Below are positions 23,608 to 36,200 of a stretch of DNA of 64,000 nt, in pieces. The position numbers were made by a program, and so were the translations under genes. Under the pieces are notes generated by a model, which had not been told where the DNA came from, searched no databases, and saw nothing but the letters and a program-made list of their open reading frames with translations. Origin of the DNA: Ephydatia muelleri (lineage: Eukaryota; Porifera; Demospongiae; Spongillida; Spongillidae); NCBI GenBank assembly GCA_013339895.1, contig JABACO010000103.1:45621-109620 (forward strand). Direction: 5' to 3'. Position 1 is the stretch's first letter. Every line of letters begins with the position of its first letter.

Positions 23608-23707
23608 TGGCAAGAATGCCAGATGAATTCATTGTAAGTCTCCGTACCCAAATGATAATTGAACAACTATTATCCCTAAAGTTGGTTCATCTCCGGTACC
23701 ATCCCAG
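23608..23707 (+). CDS. Possible degenerate LRR exon
   Basis: An open stretch reads PDEFIVSLRTQMIIEQLLSL then KLVHLRYHPR with a CAG|GTAAGG donor. The phase at the end fits, but the acceptor (tgtaag) is weak and the start phase does not match. It may be a dead or alternatively used exon. Confidence 0.35.
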
Positions 23708-24189
23708 GTAAGGTGACAAAGGCTTAGGAACAGTTACAGTGGGGGTTGAAGGGGGTAGGGGGGGGGGGGAGTAAACCTGAACACGCTACTCACACATCTA
23801 AAACCTTCTCTTGCATAAAAATGATTATCATACGCTTTCAGTATAACTACAACTATTAGTGCATGGAAAAGTGCTCATTTATACATGAATTCTACATGGC
23901 CAGTGGATTATGGATGCAATCGTGGTGACGAATATTCGTCGATGAAGGTTGTAAGGATCCTTTTTGCGCGGTCCAACTACCATGTGAGCTATACTGTCTC
24001 TAACCATAGTCACACTCGTTTCGAACAGAACTATGTGTGTCAAATAAATTTGGTATGCCCACAATTGTACTGACAATCCTTCAAAGACAATGTAGAATTA
24101 TAAAGTGTGTTAAGTATTATTGTACTTGTATTCATGTACTCCTTTGTGTGCAAGATGAATACATGTGAAATAATAATACATACAATAAC

Positions 24190-26220
24190 TTAGGGTTAGG
24201 GTTTGCGCCGCCTTGTGGGAAAATGCCTTTGTGCTGCCCTTAGAGTGAAGGCTGCATCATTCTTTGAGCCATACCAGTTTGGAGTGGCCTGCCCCCGTGG
24301 AGCTGAAAGAATTATTCATGGCCTGAGAGCTTGTGTGGAGGAGCATTGGTTAGAAGAGGACTTTGTAGTGTTAAAGGTGGACATGAAGAATGCTTTCAAC
24401 CAGGTTTCCCACTGAGCTCTTCTCTCTGAGTGTGCTGAACATTTCCCAGAGTTCTTACCTTGGGTTGGTTGATGCTATGGGCAACATCCATACCTCTGGC
24501 ATACATTGGGTTGTTTGACCTCAGAATCAGGTGTCCAGCAAGGAGATCCCCTTGGTCCCCTGCTATTCTTTCTTGTATTAAATGTCCTTGTTAAGACAAT
24601 CTCAGAAGACAAAGCTTGTTCCAGCAACCTTTTCCATGCATGGTACCTAGATGATGGTGTCTTGGCTGGCCCAAGGCAGTAACTGTGCCGGTGCCTCAGT
24701 CTTCTCCAGGTTCATGGCCCAGCTCTAGGTCTCTTGGTCAACGTGTCTAAGTGTGAGGTATTCTCCCACCACAACCTTGATGTGTTTCCTTCTGGGATGA
24801 AAGCATCTGACAAGCCAAACATTGTAATACTTGGTGTGGCCATTGGAGACCTGGACTTTTGCTCTTCATTCATCTCTACCAAGCGGATGGAGGCTAGAGC
24901 TCTCCTATCCAAACTTGAGCAAGTTGGTGTGTTGGATCCCCAGGTTGCATTGGTCCTCCTTCGTCTGTGAGAAGGGTTTTGTAAGCTGGTACACCTAGCC
25001 CGATCAACACCACCATCTCTATCTTCACAAGCTCTCAGCCTTTTTGACAATGACATCCGAAGGGTCTTCAGTGAGTGCACTGGGGTTGATACCTCCGATA
25101 CTGCCTGGAAACAGGCCCAGCTCAGCCTGAGCAGAGGAGGCCTAGGCTTGCGATCTTTGTCTCACCACTCATCTGCAGCTTACATCTCCTCCATTTGTTC
25201 ATCTGGCTTTGGATCCAAATCAGTCCACCACCTATCTCAAGCTGTGGAGGTCTTTAACAACTTAGTCTTTCCAGTAGAAGCCATTAATGTTGAGTCTGTT
25301 CTTCTTTCCCCTCCTATTCAGAAAACACTGTCTTCCAAATTTGATGACCATCTATTCAACAATCTGATAACTATGTCTTCATTGGCAGACAAAGCCCGTC
25401 TATTGTCCATTTCTTCACCCCATGCTTCAGCCTGGCTGTCTGTAACTCCCTCTGAGGGCCTTGGACTCCATCTAGATCCACCTGTTTTCCAGATTGCTGT
25501 AAAGTGGTGGCTTGGCCTCGATACTTCAGAGGACTCCCAGTGTACCCTGTGCCCCGGTGTACTTGATCACCTTGGCCACCATGCAGTCACCTGCAAATAT
25601 GGTGGAGATGTGGCCACAACAAGATCAGAGATATCCTGGTGGAGACCTGTCGGCGTGCACACATAGGTGTTCAGGTGGAAGTGGGCAACAATCTCACCCA
25701 TGACCACAATAAGACTCGCCCAGCTTATATCTTACTATCCAATTGGTTCTTAGGCAAACCAGCAGCACTAGATGTCTCCATCACTTCTCCGCTAAACCCT
25801 TTAACCCTTTTGGAAGCGGGAGTCTTGGCCAAGTCTGCTGCTCAGGTCACAGAGGCGAGCAAACATCAAGCTAATGATCCCAAATGTTCGGGACTTGGAT
25901 GGGTATGTGTCCCCATGGTGGCAGAATCGTATGGAGCTTGGGGCGATGAGGCCTCTTCTATCATCTCATCAATCGCCTCCAGACTCGTCACCTCTACATG
26001 CAAGTCCAAGTCAGTTGTGCTGAATGACATTTATGGCCGGCTTAATGTCCATCTAGTTCGTGCCAATGCTACAGCCATCCTTTCTAGAATTATCCCACTA
26101 TCGTAGAGCAAGATTGTATGTGTAATTTGTTTGTTTAATGCTTATGTACTGTGTTATTATTTTTCAACTGTTGTTATTAAAAATAATACTTTTGAAAAAT
26201 ATATAATAATAATACAATAA
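24190..26220 (+). mobile_element. RLE-type non-LTR retrotransposon, 5'-truncated and decayed
   Basis: Fragments of one pol: LKVDMKNAFNQVS (about 24375), the catalytic AWYLDDGVLAG (about 24640), SRGGLGLRSLSHHSSAAYIS (about 25130) and a finger CTLCPGVLDHLGHHAVTC (about 25535). In a shifted frame come GHNKIRDILVETCRRA and RPAYILLSNWFLGKPAALDV, the restriction-like endonuclease core, where Tyr replaces the expected Asp of the PD motif. It ends at 26106 with an A/T-rich tail. Early stops and a frameshift near 25612 make it inactive. Confidence 0.75.
25148..26106 (+). pseudogene. RLE retrotransposon C-terminal domains
   Basis: Two overlapping frames (25148-25666 and 25639-26106) give the thumb/linker, the Cys/His finger and the endonuclease-like domain, ending LNVHLVRANATAILSRIIPL. 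The second frame contains SKHQANDPKCSGLGWVCVPM, which is also found in the opposite-strand copy at 26.5 kb. Confidence 0.7.
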
Positions 26221-26227
26221 CAGGACA

Positions 26228-27730
26228 TTATTGTAATGCACACAAAGGAGTACATGAATACAAGTTACAATACATTGTCTTTGATGGGTAGGCATCTACC
26301 CGGATGACCCTTGAGATGGCTTGGACGAGGGTGATGCTTAGCCTGCCATACATTTCACCCAAGACTTGGCTCTTGTGGCAGGAAGAGGTGGTGGCAATGC
26401 AGGATGCAAGGCGAGAGAAGGTGGCTTGAGCTTCTTTGCCCCAGTTGCTGTATGTCTCAAAAGCGAGTGGGACACAAACCCATCCCAGCTCAGAACACTT
26501 GGGGTCATTGGCTCTGTGCTTTCGCACCTCTGCCTCAAGTGCTGCTGCGCCCACTGACATGCTTGCCTCAGGGAGAATGGAGACAGACAATGAGGATGTT
26601 ACGGTCACGTCGAAGGCTGCATGATATGCCTTCCTCTGTCCCAATCCAATGCAAGTATGTCAGTTGGTCGAGTGCGGCTGTGATCAGGTGTTAGACCACT
26701 GCCTTTCTCCACCCTCACCACCTAGTGAGCAAGACATCTGAATTCCAGCACTAGATCTCCCAGGCGATTGTGACGAGAGACCACATCTCCCCCTCGCTTG
26801 CAAGTGGCAGTGTGATTGCCCAGCCGGTCAAGTGCTGTATCTGGACATAAAGAGCAGGAGGTTTCTCTTGCAGTGTTCACCCCCTAACCACCATTTCACA
26901 GCTGTCTGTAGCTCATTTGGGTCAAGATGGAGATCCAGGTTGGTAGCCGGAGTGACTAACAGCCAAGATGAAGCATGTGGGTCTGACATGGATAAAAGAC
27001 GTGCCTGATGCTTCATAAAGTACTGAGAATTGATGATCCTCTATCTTCAAGGATAGTGCTCTCTGATGCATGGGTGAAGCCAATATGGATGCCACAGTAA
27101 CCATCTTGGACGGGGAAACAATAACAATCAACCACGTGTTTGTGATCCCTATTAGCAAAACCAGAAGAACAAAGAGAGGCAATGTAGGCAACCGAAGAGT
27201 GGTGAGAAACAGAGCGGAGTCCCAAACCACCATGGCTTAAACTGAGCTGAGCCTGCTGCCATGTCAAATTGGATGCTGGAGCTGCAGTGCACAGGGTAAA
27301 GCACTCTCTAACTTCTGCATCAAATAGTTGCAAAGGGTCCGAGGCTAGACTACGAGGTGTTGCTCTAGCCAAATGGACCAGCATACAATAACCTCCACAC
27401 ATTCTCAAGAGGATCAGGGCAACCTGAGGATCTAAGCAAGCCACTTCAACCAGCCATGACAACAGCTTCATGGCCTCAGTATGCTTGGAGGCAATGTAAC
27501 TAGCGCAGAAAAAGGTAGTCCCCAATTGGGGCACCAAGTATGACCAGGTGTGGCACGTGAGAGACCTTCATACCCAATGGGAACATGGCAATCTCATTGT
27601 TGCTGAAAAGCTCGCTCTTTGGCAAGTTAAAATGCAGACCCAGCGGTTGTCCAAGTGTGTCAATTAATGATAGAGCACAGAGCTGACTTCCTACCTGCTA
27701 GCACACCATCATTGTGGTAATAATAAGACC
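26228..27730 (-). mobile_element. Second RLE-type non-LTR copy, opposite orientation
   Basis: On the minus strand the same protein order is seen: YHNDGVLA (about 27700, replacing YLDDGVLA), FCASYIASKHTEAMKLL, LSHGGLGLRSVSHHSSVAYI (about 27240) and the C-terminal RKHRANDPKCSELGWVCVPL (about 26530). The catalytic Asp pair is damaged and frames are broken. Its 3' end meets the 3' end of the plus-strand copy, giving a tail-to-tail pair. Confidence 0.75.
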
Positions 27731-27744
27731 ATATGTGGTGAAAA

Positions 27745-27993
27745 TCAAATCACCATCAAAGTTGCAACTAAGGGACTTACTTGGTCCTTCATTAGAGCCT
27801 TCAAAGGAGACACGATCAGGGCAATGCTACCTACGAGACATATCGCCAAAAGCAAAGATGGCATAGCATAAGAATTCTCCGCTCCCCGTCTGTAGGGTTC
27901 CTTTCCTTCTAGGAATGATTTTATAGCCTTATACTCGTTTGGCCGGAGTAGCCAAGCCTTTCTGATGCACGAGCTATAACACCGTCTATTCAT
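27745..27993 (-). pseudogene. RecQ-like helicase fragment
   Basis: The frame reads EYKAIKSFLEGKEPYRRGAE and then, after a scrambled Walker A segment, SIALIVSPLKALMKDQV. The spacing matches the RecQ motif 0/I to Ia region (AI..FL.GKD...VSPL.ALM.DQV). The GxGKS/T loop is absent, so the fragment is inactive. It is probably part of a transposed or retro-copied helicase. Confidence 0.6.
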
Positions 27994-28290
27994 AACGTTG
28001 ACATTTCAATCACGCCGGACCTTTGGGTGTGGTTTCACAATTGGCATGCTAGAAATGCAATTAGCTGATGGCCAAAGCATTGGAATGTCTACGTCACAGA
28101 TCGCTGCAATTTGATTGGTGCAACAACATTCAGGGGTGGCGCAACCGGGGGGGGGGCAGCTCCGGCTTTGGCCGGACCAATCTTAATACTGAGCTTAAAA
28201 AATATATTTCTTAAATCCTAAGGAGGTTGCTGTTTATGTACAATGTATAACCACATAAGGGGCGCTCGCTGTATTTATCAACTTTAATAC

Positions 28291-28560
28291 GTGCGTGAGA
28301 TTAACAAATGGCTAGCAAGGGCATTCCCGAAAGTTCCACCCGCCAGTTACATTGATCTTAGCCAATTATTTTCTACAATGAGACGGATTAAAAGTTATTT
28401 GCGGAGGACAATGCTGCAACCAAAACTGAATTATCTTATGATACTAAGCATCTACAAAGAGCAGTTGGATGATGTTGATTTATCTTCAATAGCGAATTTT
28501 GTGGAAGTAAACATAGAATGCATGTTTTCGGTAAATTTTAATTGTGTTTTCTTAATGTAA
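28291..28560 (+). pseudogene. hAT transposase C-terminal dimerisation fragment
   Basis: The frame reads FPKVPPASYIDLSQLFSTMR, then IKSYLRRTMLQPKLNYLMIL, then LDDVDLSSIANFVEVN. This resembles the hATC dimerisation region of animal hAT (ZMYM/TTF-type) transposases, where R-L-K-x-x-x-R-x-T-M and L-x-x-I-A-N-x-F-V recur. Only this tail survives. Confidence 0.55.
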
Positions 28561-28808
28561 ATTTGTAACTTTGTTTTATGCATCATAATTGCACAATACT
28601 ACACTACGAAGTATGGCAGCTATCAATATAGAAAAATTTTATGGCCACGCCCAAGCCGGACCAATGCTGAATTGCTTCCGCCATCCCTGAACATTCCGTC
28701 GCACTGGAACCATTGCTCACGACTTTATTCCCAGACCCTCTGTACGTGATGTCATACTGTAAGCGATGATCATCGTTACGTACATATGGGTCTGGGTACG
28801 AGACTAGA

Positions 28809-29158
28809 AGCGAATTGCCCCCCCCCCCCCCCCCCCCCACTTTTCGTATCGTACCTGAAGCGAATTGCCCCCCCCCCACTTTTTGTATATCGGACCTGAA
28901 GTGGACTGCCCCCCCCCCCACTTTTTGTATATCGGACCTGAAGTGGACTGCCCCCCCACTTTTCGTATCGGACCTGAAGTGGACTGCCCCCCCCCCCCCC
29001 ACTTTTCGTATCGGACCTGAAGCGAATTGCCCCCCCACTTTTCGTATATCGGACCTGAAGTGGACTGCCCCCCCCCCCCCCCCCCCACTTTTCGTATATC
29101 GGACCTGAAGCGAATTGCCCCCCCCCCCCCCCCCCCCCCCTCCCCCCACTTTTCGTAT
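28809..29158. repeat. Poly-C-punctuated tandem repeat, about 8 units
   Basis: The unit acttttcgtat(at)cggacctg plus aag(cga/tgg)a(a/c)tgc is followed by a C run of 7 to about 22 bases. The last unit runs into ggggcaccccc. Translations in all frames are Pro/Gly-rich artefacts. C-run lengths vary between units. Confidence 0.9.
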
Positions 29159-29194
29159 GGGGCACCCCCCTCGCTGAAATCCTGGATACGCCCC

Positions 29195-29491
29195 TGTTGT
29201 GGTGTTCTTGTGCGCATTGTATTCCACAAGCTACCGAGCGTGAGTGTGTGCTGCCGGGAGTTGGAGGACGTACTGTGTATATTATCACTAGAATCGGTCA
29301 GGTTGACCTGCATTTTGGATCACCCTGAGTTTACCACGGTCTGCTTAAACCCGCTAGTGCTTCGTGTTGCGTTAGCTGGAACCGTCACAATGAGAGGGGA
29401 AATAATTCCGTTGCCTCTGGAACGAAACCCCTTTGTCGTGCTTGTACACTGTACTGAAGCAACCACTAGGCACAGAAACACCCATTTGTAA
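29195..29491 (+). pseudogene. P2X7 C-terminal-like (zinc-binding) domain fragment
   Basis: The frame contains LPSVSVCCRELEDVLCILSL and then CILDHPEFTTVCLNPLVLRV. This matches the CC-x-E...C-I-x-x-H-P-x-F-x-x-x-C-L-N-x-x-V-L pattern of the cytosolic ballast domain of P2X7 receptors, also widespread as a stand-alone domain in sponge and cnidarian genomes. The usual R-Y-x-A-Y-R-Q tail is missing, so it is probably a fragment. Confidence 0.5.
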
Positions 29492-29695
29492 ACCGCAAAT
29501 ATTATATATAACATTACACGAATTAATAATTGGATCCAAATGACGCGATATCACATGACTAATTTCGTATTCAAAACTTGAATATCTCGAAAACGAAACG
29601 TATAAAAAACTAAGAAAAAAATACCTGTATACTACACTAGTGAATATCTTTCATATGAAGGGCACTTGATTTTCCATGTCAGCCTCCCTTTAATA

Positions 29696-30423
29696 ACCTA
29701 CAAAGACCTACGCCCCGTAATGAAAATCCTTACTTGCAAAATATATTTTATCATCTTGACTCTAGACTATTGAGTACTGAACCTCACGCCTTGAACTATC
29801 TGAAAGACGTGTGCCACCAGTATACTAGGGCTCATGAGTACGGATGGTGTTTTGCACTTATTAGGTCCACTGATATGACCTTGGTATTGGGATTTACAGT
29901 TGGTTTTTGATTAGAACTTATGGTGCCGTGGATTAAAGTTTGCTGTGTGGGCAGGCCAGTGATCATCCATCACACCATCGCCATAGGTCACACTCAAGCG
30001 CATGCATGCATGTGTGATGTACATGTATGTACAGGTGTACAGGGCTGATGTGTTGTATATACTGGACTGGTGGTTGGATGTATGTACTGGTTTGGTGTAT
30101 TATATGTACTGGACTGGGTGTGTTGAACTGGACTGGTTTGATGTATGTACTGGACTGGGGACTGGCATATATACTGTATTGTATGAGGGGAGAGAAGGGG
30201 GTGAAGCATTGCATGCGGGAGGGTGGTGGTGGGAAGCACTAGACACCGGTATACATCCTCAGAATTTTAGGTGAGATCACACACACACACACACACACAC
30301 ACACCCCTTCCTTGCCTTGGTGAATCCAGGGGAATACGGTCTATGCAGCCAGGTGTGTGAATAGCTCAGCATATAATATAGACTTTCCAGTGGCCCAGTC
30401 CTTACATTCTTTTGAGATAAGGG
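29696..30423. repeat. Direct duplication, copy A
   Basis: Text from tacaaagacctacgcccc to gcccagtccttac recurs at 31788-32550. It holds a simple array of gtactggactggt units at about 30050-30170. No gene seen. Confidence 0.85.
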
Positions 30424-30514
30424 TAGAAATAATTTCACTACCACTATCGCCTTCCAGTAAAAAGTCATGGACCCCTAGAAATGAACCATGTACATACAAA
30501 AGAAACACATACAT

Positions 30515-30546
<32 letters not shown>

Positions 30547-31140
30547 CGCATACAAACACAAATACAAACACGATGTTTGCCATACCAAATAAAAAGTCAC
30601 CCAGAAATATGTGAGGTGGTGGCAAGCAGATAGGCCGGCTAATAGCTAATGCCTCTGTACTGTATGTAGGACTCAGGAACTAGTGAGACACACTTGCCTG
30701 AGATCAGAGCACTTAATGTCATTTGAAGTAGGTTTCTGGATCACAGTGGCCTGGGCAGCACCATATGCAATCCAGTATGTAGTACATGCAACACACTAGT
30801 CCAGTATGTACATGTATAACACACCAGTCCAGTACATACAACTAGTCCATAGCATCAGTCCCATGTAGTAAGACACGCTAGTCAACAAAATACAACACAC
30901 CAGTCTATACAACACACTGGCCCTAGTCCACAACATACAACACACCAGCCCAGTGCATGCAACATACCAGTACACAGTCTGCCCACACAGTGCAGCGAAT
31001 TTGAGTAATAATTGGCATAGAAATACCAGTATTCCAAAGAATATTCCGCATACACATACACACATTCACATACACATAACACACAAACCTTAATTTTGAT
31101 TCTCAGTTCTTCTAAATCAATCAAGACTGGGGAGGGGGCA
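30275..31140. repeat. CA tracts and an inverted ccagtc(c)a array
   Basis: CA tracts lie at 30275-30302 and about 30514-30545. At 30775-30985 cacaccagtccagtacat repeats, which is the reverse-complement orientation of the gtactggactgg array in the flanking duplicates. Confidence 0.7.
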
Positions 31141-31787
31141 ATGTCACATCAAGATGGAAATCTGTCAGCAGCAGTAGCTTCCTGGGCCAGTGCCTTCTTG
31201 AAGCCAGCATCTATTTCAAAGATCATGTAATACACATGATCAACAGAAGCATCACATACATGTACACATTATCAGCTCGCTATCAAATTTGTGGTTAACA
31301 TAGTTAACATTGTACATATACATGCAAGGCTTCAGAATTTGATGCTGTGGTTACGTTAAGTGAAAAAACCAGGCTTATGGTATCCATGTACATGTATAAA
31401 ATAAAACCACAATAAACTAGCATCAATTTCAAACCCACATATCTTCCAAGTAAACGACCCGTCCTTCATATTTTCAGGACTTATTGCCACATCAGTTCAG
31501 CATCTGACGTTTACACACTATGAGTCCTTTTACACTTGCCGATACCAAACTTCAGGGTTAAGAACGCATAAAGGAGTTTCTCTCCAGAGTCAAAATGGCA
31601 ACGTACCCGAAAGAATCCAGCTACTGTTGGATTCTGCTGAAATTTACTTAATCTATAATCAAGATATTGATGATCAAACTTAGAGCAATTTCCAGTCGTT
31701 TTGCGCCATTGTTTATTTTAGAAGAGATTCCATTCACCCGAGCGAGATTCCATACATCACTAGAGCTATGATGAATATTAATCATCC

Positions 31788-32550
31788 ATACAAAGACCTA
31801 CGCCCTGTAATGAAATCCTTACTTGCAAAAGATATTTTATCATCTTGACTCGAGACTATTGAGTACTGAACCTCAGGCCTTGAACTTTCTGAAAGACGTG
31901 TGCCACCATCATACTATAAGGCCTAGAAGCCCGTGAGTACGGAGGGTGTTTTAGGATAAACCCCGTGCTCAACAAAGGTTACCGCACTTATTAGGTCCTC
32001 TGATATGACCTTGGTATTGGGTTTTACAGTTGGTTTTTGATTAGAACTTATGGTGCCGTGGATTAAAGTTTGCTGTGTGGGCAGGCCAGTGATCATCCAT
32101 CACACCATCGCCATAGGCCACACTCAAGCGCATGCATGCATGTGTGATGTATATACAGGTGGATGTGTTGTATATACTGGACTGGTGGTTTTATGTATGT
32201 ACTGGTTTGGTGTATTATATGTACTGGACTGGGTGTGTTGAACTGGACTGGTGTGATGTATATACTGGACTGGGGACTGGAGTATGTACTGTTGTATGTA
32301 CTCAACTGGTGTATTGTATGAGGGGATGGAAGGGGGTGAAGCATTGCCCCTGCACCTTTATTAAAGAGGGAGGGTGGTGGGAAGTGCTACATCCTCATAA
32401 TGTTTGGTGAGATCTCTCCTCCCCCCCCCCCCCCCCCCCCCCCCCAGCCTTGGTGAAGCCAGGGGAATACGGTATATGAAGCCAGGTGTGTGAATAACTC
32501 AGCATATAGACTTTCCAGTGGCCCAGTCCTTACAATCTTTTCAGATAAGA
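31788..32550. repeat. Direct duplication, copy B
   Basis: Second copy of 29696-30423 with about 5-8% visible differences, a poly-C run (about 32418-32445) in place of the CA tract, and a small internal gain at 31940-31975. It leads directly into the first LRR-array-type unit. Confidence 0.85.
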
Positions 32551-32925
32551 CGCAGCGTAAGAGGTCAATGAAGCTTTAAAATTAAACATTTTATGGCAGT
32601 CCTCGGCAGTTCAGGATTAAGGGGATGTCATGTTAGCGCTATACAGTACTACACATCTACATATATAACCTCACCATGTAGAGACCTATTGTCAGCAGGC
32701 TATGGACCAATGGTGCTCTCCTCATACATGCACACAAGCTTGTTAGTAGTTTGATACATATCCTTTCTTTTGATGCATAATTCGTTCCATGAAAGGATAT
32801 AGCCTCCAATGATACTAAATCTCCCACACCTCCAGTGCAGCTTAGACCGCTTATGGCTGAGTAAAAAAGCTGTGTGTGTATCATTTGTATGCTTCCTTTT
32901 ATATGGTTGGCTTTCTTTCCTTCAG

Positions 32926-33009
32926 CCTATCTTATAATGACATAGGAGCAGAGGGCATGAAATCATTGTGTACTTCTGCTAGTCATTTCTCCTCCCTTAC
33001 TTCCCTCGA
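32926..33009 (+). CDS. NLR LRR exon, array type, copy 1
   Basis: 84 nt after ttccttcag, donor GA|GTAAGT. It reads LSYNDIGAEGMKSLCTSASH then FSSLTSLE, a clear ribonuclease-inhibitor-type LRR (L-x-x-N-x-I-G-x-E-G). It starts with one base and ends with two, the phase shared by all LRR exons of this gene. Confidence 0.85.
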
Positions 33010-33299
33010 GTAAGTTCAATTGTATGTGTACAGCTGCAGTTGAAGGCTTTGCTGTTGGACAAGTTTGAAATGAGCACATATGACTTATACAGTAAAGCAT
33101 TTAGTATGAACAGTACCCATCACCAGCCCTTTTCTGTTTGGGCTAGTCAAATGTACATACATGATTCATTTGGCAGGACACAGAATAAAGTTACATACAT
33201 AGTTTTATTGCACAATGTAATCATATCCAGAAATGGCCCATACATACGCGGTCATCCTGTTGTTTTTTTCCACATTGAATTTCAAACATGTTTTTAAAT

Positions 33300-36200
33300 A
33301 TACTCTAAAAGTCGATTTGATTATAATGTGCATTTTTCATGAAACAAATATTAAGCACCCTTTTACTAAAATAAAGACATTTAAATTAATTTCAACCGCG
33401 CATAATTAGTTAAATTTATTCATAAATGTATTTAATATATTCAAATAATTATCATGTTAATACATTTTAATAATACATGACGTCTACGACGAAACTTTGG
33501 CTCACGTGCACATGTAATATTGATTTAAATCTGGTATAATTAAATAGTATAATAACGAAAGTCTATAATACAGCCAAAGCTTCTGCGCGAGGGTGTGGCG
33601 ACTGCGGTACGCCCACGCATATGTGAAAGTCAGTTAGTTGGTAGGAACTCATCAAACATTCAGAAATCATGTGTGCACACAATGTATCTGTTATGCCTCA
33701 TTGCAGTGTGCGATGTTAAATTTATCATTGTCTACTTGAACCAGCTAGTAGCTCTAACCAAGGATTATTAACTATTACAATCCTTGCTCGAACCCAGTCG
33801 GATATGCCTCATGTCATTCTCTTTGTCAGTAGCACTCGCGGCATTACTTTCAAAGTGGTTGTATATGTTTCAACGCGTATACGTAAGTTCTATCAGTATA
33901 CATGAAAAAGCTCGATGATTTTTATATAGAATCTATTGCCTGGTAACCTCGGACAACGCTCAGTTACTATTTCCACTCTTTTCTTGTTCATTTCACTAGT
34001 TACGAGCATTATCCGTGCATGCATGCATTGCGATAGATGCGGTTGATGGTGCATGATCCAATTATCCTGTCATAGTCTGCGATTAATTAGATTAAGTTAA
34101 TTGTCATTATGCAAAACAATATGGTGCAAGATAACATGACTGCCCCGCTGTGGTAATGAATGCTTTGAAGTGCGGTTTACCCATATACATGTATAGCTCT
34201 CAATTGCATGCATGGTAAATGCATGAAGAGATTAGAAACTAATTTGCTGCCCATGCAGGAGGCCTGCATACTTTTACTATCTGTGCGTGTGCACCTAAAC
34301 TGGTGCACGCATTCAATATATGCATGATGCAAATGGTGACGTGCATATGGTATATGGTTACAATGCAGCGTGCAGGCATTGTTTCCTTACAACTACTGGT
34401 TATGACAATAACAAAGGTCAGGTATTGGCATCTGTTTACTACCACTATAATCTTTCGTGCAGCTAGTATAGTCCTTCACAATTCACTGGGATAAATGTTC
34501 AGTTGATTTATGATCAATTACGCATGGTTGAATGGATTGATGACTCCAGTTTAAAAGTGACACTGTCAATGAACCTAATGTTCGTGCAAAGGTGATCTGC
34601 GAGTATGCATTGCATGCAGAGCGATCACGCAAGGTAATACGTTATTATTAATAGGACACTTAATAATAATCGAATCGGATCAGCTTCAAAACGTTATATA
34701 GATCTTGCACATAAAAAAGCGGGGGGAAATACAGGATGCAACATCAAACTGTCTGATCCGCAGCCATATAAACCTAGTCCCTCGTATATATGCTCTGAAC
34801 GGAATTAATTAATCAACGATGACCTTACTATTATCTCCCACCTTACACCCCAGCTGGCGTCGTCACAAATTTCAGATAGAAAGCCGTTTATAATTAGCTG
34901 TTCTCAAATGCAGTCTGCCCGCATAAGTGACATGTTACCCAAGTTGCTGTAGCGGACCCGTGGAGTTGGACAAATTTGAACGGTTATGAAGCATGAAATT
35001 AGAATCGGAGCGACACTTCGGCGAATCGCGTCTCAGTTCCTGTATTTCGACCCCCCACCCCCCGTTTTCGTACTCAACCAGGGCTCCGCGAACCCCGGCC
35101 GCTTACCAAAATACTGCATGGATCCGCCCCTGCCAAGCGGGGATGTGGCCACTAATAGTTTGTGAACATTTTGTTTGTTAATAAACCTAACTATAATTAT
35201 TTAGCTTAAAGCTTCAAGTAAAGGTACATGCATGTAGCCGGCCGTGTTTCTGTTATGACGACCATAATGGTCAAGATGCCGGCGCCAGTAACCGAACATT
35301 GTACAAAGGCTCCCCGAACTAGAAAAATCTATGTAAAAAATGGCATGAAAACATGTACCAATGTGCTGCAAATCATAATAAACGGTGGCAACTCAATTTT
35401 TCGTTAACAGTGGAATACAGTAATTAGGTCAGAAAACATTGATTTTGTGTACATGTTAATGGAAGCTATGTTTTCTTTCCCGAACTGAAATTGTCAATGT
35501 AATAGTATAAATATTTTTGCACAGTTTGCACCTTACAACCTTTCTACACGTAAAAATGAGGTGGCAAATGTTTTATAACTTGCGGTTAGCTAATTAAATT
35601 CAAGAGTAACCATTTTTCATACATTTAAATAGGTGTAAGTCTAACTGTGTTTTGAATACATCCGAACCATTAGTTATTATAAGTTCAACACAAATTCAAA
35701 CCACACTACCCCTATGTACTAGCAATGGAACACATGCTATAGGATGTCTTTTTGAACACCATCACTTTCCTGGTGACCGCTGATTTCTGCATATGATTAG
35801 AACAACACGCACGGCTATATATGACACTGCTAGTGCTCAAGATTATAGCGCATGCCACTGTAGGGTACCGAGGCGTAGTGCTCCGGCACTGTATAGCAAG
35901 CAGCCGTGAATAAGTGTCATGGATATACGCACGCTATCGGCTGAACAAGCTACTACTTAGTGACCACTTAGTCTATGCATACATGAAAGTACATATATAA
36001 ATTAGCTTGCGCTCAATATGCTTGCCGTTAGTAACGTTAGCAGCAATAGCAGGACGTACTTTTGTGGGCACGAGACGGAGCACTATATGAAATATCCAAT
36101 GGAATATATCTGTGGAGGATGGAACTGAATTTTCTAATGGGAAGACCTATGTTAAAATGCATTGAATAGTTGCTTACGAATCTGCTACATGTTTCACAAG

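Noticed and set aside
28604..29313. Gly-rich and Pro-rich frames up to 207 codons on both strands
   Set aside because: They are generated by the poly-C tandem repeat. No amino-acid conservation independent of the repeat is visible.
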